A stretch of DNA of 13,130 nucleotides from a bacterium (GTDB lineage Bacteria; UBP14; UBA6098; B30-G16). The position numbers and the translations under genes are program-made. This document shows positions 5,579 to 13,130 of the stretch, one piece after another; position 1 is the stretch's first letter, and the number at the start of each line of letters is the position of its first letter. The notes below the pieces were generated by a model. The model was given only the letters and a program-made list of their open reading frames with translations, did no database searches and was not told where the DNA came from. The DNA is taken from NCBI GenBank assembly GCA_030620455.1, contig JAUXEQ010000014.1, forward strand, positions 1 to 13,130, given 5' to 3'.

Positions 5579-8305
5579 ATGATACGCAAACTATTGTTAT
5601 GTTTTATTCTTTTAACTACAATTATCTCAGCTCAACAATTCGTGATAATAAACGCTGGTTTAGATCAGATTAGTCCAAAGATTGGTATTACAAATGATTG
5701 CTACTTTGTGGTTTGGGAAGATTATGCACCCAGAGGAATTGAAAACAATATAATAGGTACTACTGCAAACGATACTGGACTTATTGATTTAACAACAATA
5801 ACAATACATGCACCTCATAACTCACATCAAATGGCTCCGTCAATAACTTCATATAATCCTTTTGATCATGTAACAATAGTTTGGCTCGACTACTTTCATA
5901 ATTATACACCGCCTGAATATGATAGCATTTATGTTATGATGAGAAAATCGAATTGTGTAGGTCCTATTACAATAGAAAAAACCATTGCAGAGGTGGATAG
6001 CATTGGATATGATTACACAGATTTAGCCTTCTCAGGTACTCATTATATTAATGTCTGGATGAAAGTAGGTGGCTCCCAAAGAGCGAAATGCGTTATCTTT
6101 GATTCGGCAGGAACACCCACAACAGGAATTATAGACCTTTCAACGTCTGCTGGAGGCTTTCCATCTGTTGCATATAATGGCTCAGAGTTCTTAATCGTCT
6201 GGTACGACTCAACAAGTTCAGGTCAAGGTATCTTTGGGGAATACTACGATTCCATCGGAATTTCTCTGGGACCGTCATTCTTACTTATTAATAATCCAAC
6301 AGCCATAAGACCTCACCTCTGTTCCGTTTCAGGAACAACTCCTGCAGAAAAACGCTTTGCGATTACTTGGCAATCTTATTCTGAGTTTACAAATTACGAT
6401 ATAAACATGGCAATTATAGAACATCTCGCCACAACAGCGGAAGGATTACCGATTGCAAGAGCACCAAAAGAACAAACAAATCCATCCATAGCATACAACA
6501 ATGAAGGTTTCCTAGTTGTGTGGCAGGACAATAGAAATGACAACTATGATATTTACGGTATTATTCTCGACAAATTTGGAATACCTTATTTAGATGATTT
6601 TCCTATTTGTGAGTATCCACAAGCACAAACTAATCCTGATGTTGCCTATCATCCAATCTTTAAAAAATACCTTACAGTTTGGCAGGATAGAAGAACTGGT
6701 GTAAAATGGGATATTTTTGGAAACCTAATAGATGATCCAGAATTTCCCGATTATCCATATATTTCAACTTCAATGCCATTTGAGAGCGAGGTTATTACCT
6801 GTGACACCACGATTTCATTTTACATATCTATCGACGATGCAATCGATCCTGCAACAGTTGTGATTTCTTTTGATGGTTTATTATACAGAACATCCGATCC
6901 TGAAGTCTGGATCGATAGCAGTTATGTATTTTTCCACCCGGATTATCCTGATTCTTTTGAGGACACAATAACAATTTGTATCGATAGTCTAAAGGATATC
7001 ATAGGCTCCAGTATCCCTGAAAAGTTCTGTCGAAGTATCATCTGGGACAATTTACCACCACGTCCCGTTAATGTATATCCTGCACCAGAATCAGTTTCAA
7101 CTATCACGCCGACAAGCATTTGGATATCCCTTTACGATATTTCATCGATTAGACTTGCTGAAATGGTTCTCAATGATTCGGTTTTTTCTTTTGGAGCAAC
7201 TGGATTAAATTGGGATGGAAGAACCGCCTCACTCAATATATTTTCCTTAGGAATCACATTGCCGGAAACAAATATAGTATGCGTTCGAGGAAGTGATGTT
7301 GGTCGTTGTCCAAACGAATTTGAATTTTGTTGGAGATTTTACAAAAGAGATGTCTCACTTCCGAGCGCAATAATAAGATATCCGGATTCCGGATCGGTTT
7401 CTGCTTGTTCATCTCAGGCAATTTGCATGTGGATAAGTGATAGAGAAGGAATAGACCCATCTACTATTAAGCTCCGAGTTAACGACACGTTGTACTCCGC
7501 TCCCGATCCGCATATAACTTTTTCTGCACCATCGATGGTATTTAATCCTCTAACCACATGGAGTGAAGGTGAAGTAAGTGTGGTACCTACCGATGCGAAA
7601 GATATACTTGGATATAGTATTCCAGACCCGATTATGTGGTCATTTTACATTGATTTATCTCCTCCACATATTGATTCATGTTCATACGGCACAGAGCTTA
7701 ATACCTCGACTTCCGGAGATTTCTTCGTTTATATGTCTGATAACTACTCCGATAGCCTTACTCGAAGGAGTAAAATAAGATTATTTCATGTCTTTGAAGA
7801 TTATCCCAGCAGAATAGCAACCTGGCCTTACGATTCATTAATGAAGCCAACCCCGATGATATTTGGTATTAGCTACGACGATTTTTTTGAAGTACTAAAT
7901 AGCACATGCTCTCACTTAATAGATACTTTCAAAGTTTGTGTGCTTATGGAAGATTATGTCGATTACTGCTATAATAACCGAATCGACACTTGTTGGGAGT
8001 TCACATATCAGAACTCAGGAATAATTGAGAACGATAACATAATTCCAGATTATCCAATGTTAACATTATCTCCTAATCCTTTCAATTCTACAGTACGGAT
8101 CTCGTTTGAACCCGTTGACAACGGTCTAATCGAAATTTTCGATATTTCTGGTAGATTAGTTGTTAAATTTGCTACAAATAAAAGTGGATCAATCCTCTGG
8201 GATGGTTGCTCTCAAACTGGACGTGAACTTGGAACTGGATTATTTTTCGTTCACCTCCGATGTAACAATATGGCAACAACAAAGAAACTTACTTATATAA
8301 AATAA
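5579..8305 (+). CDS. Secreted beta-propeller/Ig-like protein with T9SS type A sorting domain
   Basis: This encodes a 908-residue exported protein. The start at 5579 is chosen because AGGAGG (5569-5574) lies 4 nt upstream; an in-frame ATG at 5561 would add six residues and has no such site. Residues 1-18 form a Sec signal peptide (MIRKLLLCFILLTTIISA). Residues about 35-385 contain seven repeats centred on V/T-W-x-D-like cores, with Trp at 46, 102, 160, 208, 264, 315 and 368 and spacings of 48-58, which suggests a seven-bladed propeller. Several Ig-like domains follow. Two are clearly related (about 423-494 and 626-696), with more degenerate copies between and after them. The tail (about 825-908) is a type IX secretion sorting domain: LSPNPFNSTVRISF, EIFDISGRLV, ending in GLFFVHLR and a Lys-rich strand. 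It should be moved across the outer membrane and anchored or released. The ligand or substrate is unknown, and no catalytic motif was recognised. Confidence 0.85.
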   Translation: MIRKLLLCFILLTTIISAQQFVIINAGLDQISPKIGITNDCYFVVWEDYAPRGIENNIIGTTANDTGLIDLTTITIHAPHNSHQMAPSITSYNPFDHVTIVWLDYFHNYTPPEYDSIYVMMRKSNCVGPITIEKTIAEVDSIGYDYTDLAFSGTHYINVWMKVGGSQRAKCVIFDSAGTPTTGIIDLSTSAGGFPSVAYNGSEFLIVWYDSTSSGQGIFGEYYDSIGISLGPSFLLINNPTAIRPHLCSVSGTTPAEKRFAITWQSYSEFTNYDINMAIIEHLATTAEGLPIARAPKEQTNPSIAYNNEGFLVVWQDNRNDNYDIYGIILDKFGIPYLDDFPICEYPQAQTNPDVAYHPIFKKYLTVWQDRRTGVKWDIFGNLIDDPEFPDYPYISTSMPFESEVITCDTTISFYISIDDAIDPATVVISFDGLLYRTSDPEVWIDSSYVFFHPDYPDSFEDTITICIDSLKDIIGSSIPEKFCRSIIWDNLPPRPVNVYPAPESVSTITPTSIWISLYDISSIRLAEMVLNDSVFSFGATGLNWDGRTASLNIFSLGITLPETNIVCVRGSDVGRCPNEFEFCWRFYKRDVSLPSAIIRYPDSGSVSACSSQAICMWISDREGIDPSTIKLRVNDTLYSAPDPHITFSAPSMVFNPLTTWSEGEVSVVPTDAKDILGYSIPDPIMWSFYIDLSPPHIDSCSYGTELNTSTSGDFFVYMSDNYSDSLTRRSKIRLFHVFEDYPSRIATWPYDSLMKPTPMIFGISYDDFFEVLNSTCSHLIDTFKVCVLMEDYVDYCYNNRIDTCWEFTYQNSGIIENDNIIPDYPMLTLSPNPFNSTVRISFEPVDNGLIEIFDISGRLVVKFATNKSGSILWDGCSQTGRELGTGLFFVHLRCNNMATTKKLTYIK

Positions 8306-8549
8306 AAAGTTTGAGCTCCTATGTCTGATATAGATCGATCTGGCTTTATTTTTATTTCAATTCTAAATAGAAAGTAAAAAATATTCTTTATTTTCTGAAT
8401 ATTAGACTGGGAAATTAATCATTATACACAGGTCTAATTAATTAAAATAATTTGTTAGTTCTTTGAGAATTTATAATGTTTTTTCGTTTCATTTTAAATT
8501 TCGGTAACTAAATTTGTAGAATTAATTGTCTGCAATAGGAGGAAATTTT
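8306..8549. other. AT-rich intergenic region with inverted repeats and a possible promoter
   Basis: This 244-nt gap separates the T9SS protein from the rfbB operon. No gene was seen. A small palindrome AGATCGATCT (8332-8341) followed by a T-rich run could be a weak terminator. Two perfect 7-bp inverted repeats follow: AATATTC 8380-8386/GAATATT 8397-8403, and ATTAGAC 8401-8407/GTCTAAT 8432-8438. They could be AT-rich hairpins or a binding site. The region presumably carries the promoter of the downstream cluster. Confidence 0.4.
8472..8477 (+). promoter_or_regulatory. Candidate -10 box for the rfbB cluster
   Basis: A perfect TATAAT hexamer lies about 75 nt before the rfbB start. The sequence at the expected -35 position is poor: TTGTTA at 8452-8457 leaves only a 14-nt spacer. 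In such AT-rich DNA the hexamer may be chance. It is offered only as the best single candidate. Confidence 0.3.
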
Positions 8550-9560
8550 GTGGGGAAAAAGATACTTGTTACAGGTGGAGCCGGTTTTATAGGTTCAAAT
8601 TTCGTTAGACTTTTACTGAAAGAACCTCAGATCGAGAAGATAAGAATTCTAGATAAATTAACTTATTCTGGCAGCGTTGAAAATTTGGAAAATGTTCTCG
8701 ACAATCCAAAAGTATCATTTATCCAAGGTGATATCATTGATTTTAATGTCTCAGCTAAAGCTATATCTAATATGAATTGGGTCGTTAACTTCGCTGCGGA
8801 ATCACATGTTGATAGATCACTCTTCGACCCATCACCATTTATGGCAACAAATGTTGAAGGCGTTCGCGTTCTTCTCGAACTCTCCAGAAAACATAAAATC
8901 GAGAAGTTCCTTCAAGTTTCTACCGATGAAGTTTATGGCTCCATCATCAAATATGCTGCCGATGAATCCACACCACTGAAACCCTCAAGTCCTTACTCAG
9001 CATCCAAAGCTGCAGCAGATATGTTGTGTAATGCATATTTTGTTTCATATAATGTGCCGGTAATTATCGCCAGAAGCTCTAACAATTATGGTCCGTATCA
9101 ATATCCTGAAAAACTAATCCCAAGATTTGTTTCTCTTACTCTAAGAAAAGACAAACTTCCTCTTTTCGGTAATGGAAAAAATATTCGAGATTGGTTATAT
9201 GTCGAGGATAACTGCAAAGCTCTCCTATTGCTTCTGCAAAAAGGTATTCTGGGAGAGATATACAATATTGGAGCATCTGAACTACACCAAAATATTGAAA
9301 TTACGAAATCGATGTTGGACATTCTTAATAAGCCTTACGATCTCATTACTCATGTGAAAGATCGTTTAGGACACGACAAACGGTACTGCATAAATTGGGA
9401 AAAAATTGAAAAACTTGGTTGGAAACCACAAGCGAAGTTCATTGAAAAATTTACCAAAACAATAAATTGGTATAAGAAAAGAGAAAAGTGGCTTAACAAA
9501 AAAACCGAGGAAGCTGAAGAATTTTATTCGCAGAAATCTTCAAATTATAAAGTAAAATAA
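8550..9560 (+). CDS. rfbB: dTDP-glucose 4,6-dehydratase (RfbB/RmlB)
   Basis: This extended short-chain dehydrogenase converts dTDP-glucose to dTDP-4-keto-6-deoxyglucose, the second step towards dTDP-rhamnose and other deoxysugars of surface polysaccharides. Starting at the GTG of 8550, which follows AGGAGG (8537-8542) by 7 nt, the product is 336 residues, the normal size. An in-frame TTG at 8526 has no ribosome site. Signatures are the NAD site GGAGFIGSNF (9-18), LDKLTYSG (34-41), FAAESHVDRS (81-90) and the catalytic TDEVYG (125-130). SSPYSASKAAADML (146-159) carries the active Tyr149/Lys153, followed by SSNNYGPYQYPEKLIP (176-191) and NIRDWLYVEDN (211-221). The last 20 or so residues are a Lys/Glu-rich tail outside the core fold. 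The partners rmlA, rmlC and rmlD are not in view, so the final sugar is unknown. purN follows after 28 nt. Confidence 0.93.
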   Translation: MGKKILVTGGAGFIGSNFVRLLLKEPQIEKIRILDKLTYSGSVENLENVLDNPKVSFIQGDIIDFNVSAKAISNMNWVVNFAAESHVDRSLFDPSPFMATNVEGVRVLLELSRKHKIEKFLQVSTDEVYGSIIKYAADESTPLKPSSPYSASKAAADMLCNAYFVSYNVPVIIARSSNNYGPYQYPEKLIPRFVSLTLRKDKLPLFGNGKNIRDWLYVEDNCKALLLLLQKGILGEIYNIGASELHQNIEITKSMLDILNKPYDLITHVKDRLGHDKRYCINWEKIEKLGWKPQAKFIEKFTKTINWYKKREKWLNKKTEEAEEFYSQKSSNYKVK

Positions 9561-9588
9561 TTAATCCTCCGCAAAGATGGAGAAAAAA

Positions 9589-10209
9589 ATGCGTATTGCA
9601 GTATTTGCTTCAGGGAATGGAACAAATTTACAAGCTATAATAGATGCCTCCACAAAAGGCGATTTACCAGCCGAGATTTCCCTTGTTGTTTCAAATAAAG
9701 CGGATTCATATGCGCTTAAGCGAGCTAATAAACACAACATACCAGCATTTTATATTTCCAGTGGAGATTTTGATAATCGTGATAATTTCGTCAATTCAAT
9801 GAAATCGAAACTTGAAGAGGAAAGAATTGACTTTATTGCACTTGCAGGTTATATGCGAAAAATACCACCAGAAATTGTAACACAATTTCAACATAGAATA
9901 ACAAACATTCATCCCGCATTATTACCATCGTTTGGCGGAAAAGGAATGTATTGTTTGCGAGTCCATCGAACTGTTCTGGAATATGGATGCAAGGTCAGTG
10001 GTGTAACAATTCACCTTGTAGACAACATCTTCGATCATGGTCCGATTATAGCTCAACAATGTGTGCAGGTTTTAGAGAACGATACTCCCGAAACCTTAGC
10101 CGAACGTATTATGATTCAAGAACATATTCTATACCCAAAAGTTCTCAAATGGTTCGCTGAGGATCGAGTTTTAATACATAACAGACATGTCATTATCAAA
10201 CTGGAGTAA
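9589..10209 (+). CDS. purN: Phosphoribosylglycinamide formyltransferase PurN
   Basis: PurN transfers a formyl group from 10-formyltetrahydrofolate to GAR, the third step of purine synthesis, in the cytoplasm. I place the start at 9589 because GGAG (9579-9582) lies 6 nt upstream; the in-frame ATG at 9577 overlaps that site. The product is then 206 residues, as usual for PurN. Signatures are FASGNGTNLQAI (6-17), the folate-side LAGYMRKIP (85-93), and the catalytic Asn106 and His108 in NIHPALLPSFGGKGM. The catalytic Asp at about 145 lies in SGVTIHLVDNIFDHGPIIAQQ (137-157). The usual Gly after 'GMY' is Cys here (GMYCLRVH). No other pur gene is in the window. It sits between rfbB (28 nt upstream) and the GlmU-like gene (4 nt downstream), so it is probably co-transcribed with envelope genes. 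Confidence 0.93.
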   Translation: MRIAVFASGNGTNLQAIIDASTKGDLPAEISLVVSNKADSYALKRANKHNIPAFYISSGDFDNRDNFVNSMKSKLEEERIDFIALAGYMRKIPPEIVTQFQHRITNIHPALLPSFGGKGMYCLRVHRTVLEYGCKVSGVTIHLVDNIFDHGPIIAQQCVQVLENDTPETLAERIMIQEHILYPKVLKWFAEDRVLIHNRHVIIKLE

Positions 10210-10213
10210 TAAA

Positions 10214-11476
10214 ATGAGAAAGTACAATGTTGTTTTATGGGAGGATTACAATTGGGATCGATTCTATCCACTATCTCTTACTCGCCCTCTTTTTGATTTG
10301 CGAATTGGAACTGAAAGATTCGTGGATAGAGCCTTAGATATATTCGGAGACCGAAACCCCAGCGGAATCTGCAGACCCGAACTTAAAAATATCCTTCAGG
10401 ATTTAGGCATACAAATTTACCCAGCTGGTATCGATCCTGATCTTCCTACCGTTTTCCTAAACGGAACAGCCGTTTTTGCAAAAAAGCATAGACAAATTAT
10501 TGACAATTTAGATAAACTTACTGTTCTTACCGCTCAAGAGAAACCTGTAGCAGTTTACTTTCCTTTTGGTAAAGAATTAGACATATTACAACGTATTTTC
10601 GAATCGATTCCCACAGAAAAAGATTATGACAATCTAATGAGTTTGTATCCAATAATCGAAACGGATGTACATGTTTTCGATTCAATATGGGACCTTGTAT
10701 ATAAAAATCCTGAAATAATCATCTCAGATTTCGAAGAGAACTTTAGCAACCGTGTTTCTCTCGGTGAAATAGATGACCGAGCTGCGATCTTAGGTACGGT
10801 ATTCGTAAATGAGGGAGCAGTAATCGATCCATTTGCAGTGCTCGACGGTCGAAATGGTCCAGTAATAATCGACAAAGACGTTTATGTTATGTCTGGTGCA
10901 GTAATAATAGGTCCAGCTTATATCGGAGAAAGCACCAATGTTATGCCGTATGCCAGAATTAGGGAGGGAACGAGCATCGGACCAGTTTGTAGAATTGGCG
11001 GAGAGGTTGAGGAATCGATTTTCCTTGGGTATTCTAACAAATTCCATAATGGTTTCATTGGACACTCCTATATCGGCAAATGGGTTAATCTCGGCGCTTT
11101 AACAACAAACAGCGATCTGAAAAACAACTATCATGAAATTCGAGTTACAACACCCGAAAAAGTATACTCCACTGGATTAAACAAAGTCGGCACATTTATT
11201 GGAGATCATTCAAAATTGGGAATTGGAACACTACTTACTTCAGGTAGTACTGTGGGAGTTGCTGCCAACTTTTTTGGTGGAGGACTTGCACCAAAAACCT
11301 TACCATCATTCTTATGGGGTAGTCTTAAAAATGGCTTTGAAAGTTATAATATAAATAAAGCAATAGAGACAGCAATAATAGTTATGAGTAGAAGAGATTC
11401 AGTATTATCAAGAGCAGATGAAGTTTTGCTAAGGAATATTTCCGAGCAATCCGAAAATTTGCGAAGTAATTTCTAA
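10214..11476 (+). CDS. glmU: Alternative GlmU-type sugar nucleotidyltransferase/left-handed beta-helix acyltransferase
   Basis: This 420-residue two-domain protein resembles the 'alternative GlmU' family of Bacteroidetes and allied phyla, thought to make UDP-N-acetylglucosamine from glucosamine-1-phosphate. The N-terminal domain begins VVLWEDYNWDRFYPLSLTRP followed by LFDLRIG. This replaces the LAAGxGTRM loop of classical GlmU and is typical of the variant. From about residue 185 the protein becomes a left-handed beta-helix of hexapeptide repeats. It carries strongly conserved stretches: IREGTSIGPVCRIGGEVEES, GYSNKFHNGFIGHSYIGKW, VNLGALTTNSDLKNNY and VGTFIGDHSKLGIGT. The start at 10214 is favoured by GGAG 7 nt upstream, within the purN stop region; an in-frame ATG at 10187 would overlap purN by 23 nt and lacks a site. 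The exact sugar is inferred from the family and not proven. The next gene, a PAP2 phosphatase, starts 28 nt downstream. Confidence 0.82.
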   Translation: MRKYNVVLWEDYNWDRFYPLSLTRPLFDLRIGTERFVDRALDIFGDRNPSGICRPELKNILQDLGIQIYPAGIDPDLPTVFLNGTAVFAKKHRQIIDNLDKLTVLTAQEKPVAVYFPFGKELDILQRIFESIPTEKDYDNLMSLYPIIETDVHVFDSIWDLVYKNPEIIISDFEENFSNRVSLGEIDDRAAILGTVFVNEGAVIDPFAVLDGRNGPVIIDKDVYVMSGAVIIGPAYIGESTNVMPYARIREGTSIGPVCRIGGEVEESIFLGYSNKFHNGFIGHSYIGKWVNLGALTTNSDLKNNYHEIRVTTPEKVYSTGLNKVGTFIGDHSKLGIGTLLTSGSTVGVAANFFGGGLAPKTLPSFLWGSLKNGFESYNINKAIETAIIVMSRRDSVLSRADEVLLRNISEQSENLRSNF

Positions 11477-11504
11477 AATTTTCGAAAATTAATTTCAGGA
11501 AGAT

Positions 11505-12119
11505 ATGAATTTCATACTAAATTGGGATATTGGATTATTCAAATTCATAAATGAAAAACTGAGCTGCCATTTCATGGATGTTTTAATGCTCTTGTTTAGC
11601 GATAAAGAATTTTGGATTCCAACTGTTCTTGGGCTACTTGCAATTTTAGCGATTTTTGGTGGCACAAAAGGAAAATGGGCAGCATTAGTGGCTCTAATTG
11701 CTATTGCAATCAACGATCCTATCTGTGCAAGGATTATTAAACCATTAATTGGAAGACTAAGACCCTCATGGACAATAGCGGAAAGGTTATTGACCGATCG
11801 TGGTGGTAGATTCTCATTTCCATCCAATCACGCATCAAACTCCTTAGCTCTTGCAACTGCGGTTGGTTTTTTCAAAAGGAAAACTCTTTGGTTATTCATT
11901 CCAATAAGTTTAATTATAGGATTCTCAAGAATCTATGTAGGTGTCCATTATCCATTAGATGTTCTTGCAGGCTTCATTATTGGTGGTTGTGTGGGGTGGG
12001 CAACTGCATATTCGATGAAAAGTATTTTCAAAATTTCCGTTAAACCAAGAGAACTTAATGTTAGCAATAATAGGAAAAATAAGAACTGCCAGAGGAATAT
12101 TCAATCGACTAATAATTAA
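11505..12119 (+). CDS. PAP2 family membrane phosphatase
   Basis: This is a 204-residue integral membrane protein of the type 2 phosphatidic acid phosphatase superfamily. All three catalytic motifs are intact: K-x6-RP (Lys79 to Arg86-Pro87 in KPLIGRLRP), PSNH (106-109, in FSFPSNHAS), and SR-x5-H-x3-D (Ser141, Arg142, His148, Asp152 in SRIYVGVHYPLD). Hydrophobic segments at about 38-52, 58-72, 113-123, 127-141 and 152-170 are consistent with a five- or six-helix membrane fold. Likely substrates are undecaprenyl pyrophosphate (carrier lipid recycling), phosphatidylglycerol phosphate or another lipid phosphate; motifs alone cannot decide. AGGA lies just before the ATG. The polar C-terminal tail (about 175-204) is Asn/Lys-rich and its coding sequence overlaps the next gene by 62 nt. 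Its neighbours rfbB and the GlmU-like gene fit a role in carrier lipid recycling for envelope glycans. Confidence 0.9.
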   Translation: MNFILNWDIGLFKFINEKLSCHFMDVLMLLFSDKEFWIPTVLGLLAILAIFGGTKGKWAALVALIAIAINDPICARIIKPLIGRLRPSWTIAERLLTDRGGRFSFPSNHASNSLALATAVGFFKRKTLWLFIPISLIIGFSRIYVGVHYPLDVLAGFIIGGCVGWATAYSMKSIFKISVKPRELNVSNNRKNKNCQRNIQSTNN

Positions 12120-13130
12120 AAATAACAAGATCATAATCTTAGATAACGCTGTAAATCCCCCTGAAGACTGTAAGATTTGTGATTTAGGCAATAGAGTTCT
12201 CATTCCTCCATTAACAGATTCTCATGTCCACTTTATTCAAAGTGGAATTTACCTTAACTCATTAGATCTAGGCGAACTAAAGACCTGCAAGGAATTATTA
12301 GCTTTCTTAGGAGAAATCTCATTCGATGAATTTATAATCGATGAAACACTTTGGGGGTACAATTTCGATCCAATAGATAACATGCCTTCAGCAAAGGAAC
12401 TCGATAAAGCCACAAACAATCTTCCTGTCTTCATACGAAGAATTGATGGTCATTCATGTTCTCTTTCTAACGCTGCAATTTCAATGCTTCCTGAGAAATT
12501 ACGTAATGAAACTGGTATTTACATCGGCTCTTTGCAGGAGAAAATTGTTAAATTTTTTCTTAGATCGCTTAATGAGAGTGCGCTTATAAAAGCAGTCCAC
12601 AAAGTATCTGAAAACGCCCTAAATGCAGGTGCTTTTTATATACATGCACTCTTTCCGCTATATGAATGGATCGAGGTTACATCCAAGATTCAAGATAAAC
12701 TGCCTATCGAAACCACGAATTTCTTTGAAACAACCGATATCGAAAGCGTAAAATCGTTAGGATTGAAGCATATTGGCGGTTGTCTTCTTTTAGATGGCTC
12801 ATTCGGTTCGCATACTGCTGCACTTCGAGAACCGTATGCAGATGATCCGGATAATCTTGGAATTTTATACTGGTCGGACAAAAAACTAGAGAACTTTTTC
12901 TCAAATTCCTTAAATGCAGGTCTATCCATAGCAATGCATGCGATTGGAGACCGTGCAGTAGAACAATATCTTAGAATCGCAGAAAAAATATCTAATGGGA
13001 AAAAGCTTGGAGGTTGGCGTATTGAACATGCAGAACTCGTCGATAAAAATCTTTTAAGACTTGCTGCTAAAATGGGAATAACGCTTTCAGTTCAACCTGC
13101 CTTTGAAACTCGATGGGGTGGTCCGGATAA
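12058..13130 (+). CDS. Amidohydrolase family 3 (YtcJ-like) protein, C-terminus cut by the window edge
   Basis: An open frame from the ATG at 12058 runs off the right end with 357 codons visible. The motifs are those of amidohydrolase family 3 metal-dependent hydrolases such as YtcJ. They include the metal-binding TDSHVHF (53-59), RRIDGHSCSLSNAA (127-140), and LLLDGSFGSHTAALREPYAD (243-262) with a downstream Asn-Leu-Gly. Also present are the metal ligand His294 in MHAIGDRAV, RIEHAELV (321-328) and SVQPAF (344-349). The start overlaps the PAP2 gene by 62 nt in another frame. A purine-rich AGAGAA just upstream is a weak ribosome site, so translational coupling is plausible. The distance from the first metal site to the HAIGD motif is shorter than in typical members of about 530 residues, so this is a compact form. 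There is no signal peptide, so it is probably cytoplasmic. The substrate cannot be predicted. Confidence 0.85.
   Translation, partial: MLAIIGKIRTARGIFNRLIIKNNKIIILDNAVNPPEDCKICDLGNRVLIPPLTDSHVHFIQSGIYLNSLDLGELKTCKELLAFLGEISFDEFIIDETLWGYNFDPIDNMPSAKELDKATNNLPVFIRRIDGHSCSLSNAAISMLPEKLRNETGIYIGSLQEKIVKFFLRSLNESALIKAVHKVSENALNAGAFYIHALFPLYEWIEVTSKIQDKLPIETTNFFETTDIESVKSLGLKHIGGCLLLDGSFGSHTAALREPYADDPDNLGILYWSDKKLENFFSNSLNAGLSIAMHAIGDRAVEQYLRIAEKISNGKKLGGWRIEHAELVDKNLLRLAAKMGITLSVQPAFETRWGGPD

Noticed and set aside
8332..8356. Intrinsic terminator after the T9SS protein gene
   Set aside because: The AGATCGATCT palindrome can form only a very short stem and the T-rich run is interrupted, so I do not call it as a terminator feature.

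Overview
The window looks like chromosomal DNA of an uncultured, AT-rich, Gram-negative bacterium from the FCB superphylum or a neighbouring candidate phylum (WOR-3/Stahlbacteria, Cloacimonadota or Marinimicrobia-like). The reasons are a type IX secretion (T9SS) C-terminal sorting domain, a predicted outer-membrane barrel, the 'alternative' GlmU-type protein known from that part of the tree, and a DapL-type aminotransferase. This assignment is inference; there is no rRNA or ribosomal protein gene to fix it. No tRNA, rRNA, CRISPR array, transposase or phage gene was found.

Left edge (1-652): the start of a leftward DUF3800 gene runs off the window. It is followed by a roughly 230-bp non-coding palindromic element (278-507) with 9-bp terminal inverted repeats and several nested hairpins, which looks like a MITE or other dispersed intergenic repeat. 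A strong rho-independent terminator (600-628) closes the leftward genes that follow.

Leftward block (653-4282): transcribed from right to left, it holds a TldE/PmbA-like protein without a TldD partner, succinyl-CoA ligase alpha subunit (sucD) without sucC, and a signal-peptide-bearing predicted outer-membrane barrel only 24 nt after sucD. An AT-rich divergent intergenic region (4283-4403) separates this block from the rightward genes.

Rightward block (4404-13130): a DapL-like LL-diaminopimelate aminotransferase (lysine and peptidoglycan precursor synthesis) is followed after 17 nt by a 908-residue secreted protein. That protein has a signal peptide, seven W-centred repeats that look like a seven-bladed beta-propeller, Ig-like domains and a T9SS sorting tail. 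After a 244-bp AT-rich gap comes a tight gene run: dTDP-glucose 4,6-dehydratase (rfbB), phosphoribosylglycinamide formyltransferase (purN), a GlmU-like sugar nucleotidyltransferase/acyltransferase, a PAP2 lipid phosphatase and an amidohydrolase-3 (YtcJ-like) protein cut by the right edge. Spacings are 28, 4, 28 and -62 nt, so this run is probably one operon. Three members (rfbB, GlmU-like, PAP2) suggest envelope sugar or lipid-carrier metabolism; purN and the amidohydrolase are less obviously linked.

Most of the window is ordinary metabolism. The parts that most deserve a second look are the palindromic element at 278-507, the propeller/T9SS protein, and the orphan status of sucD and tldE.
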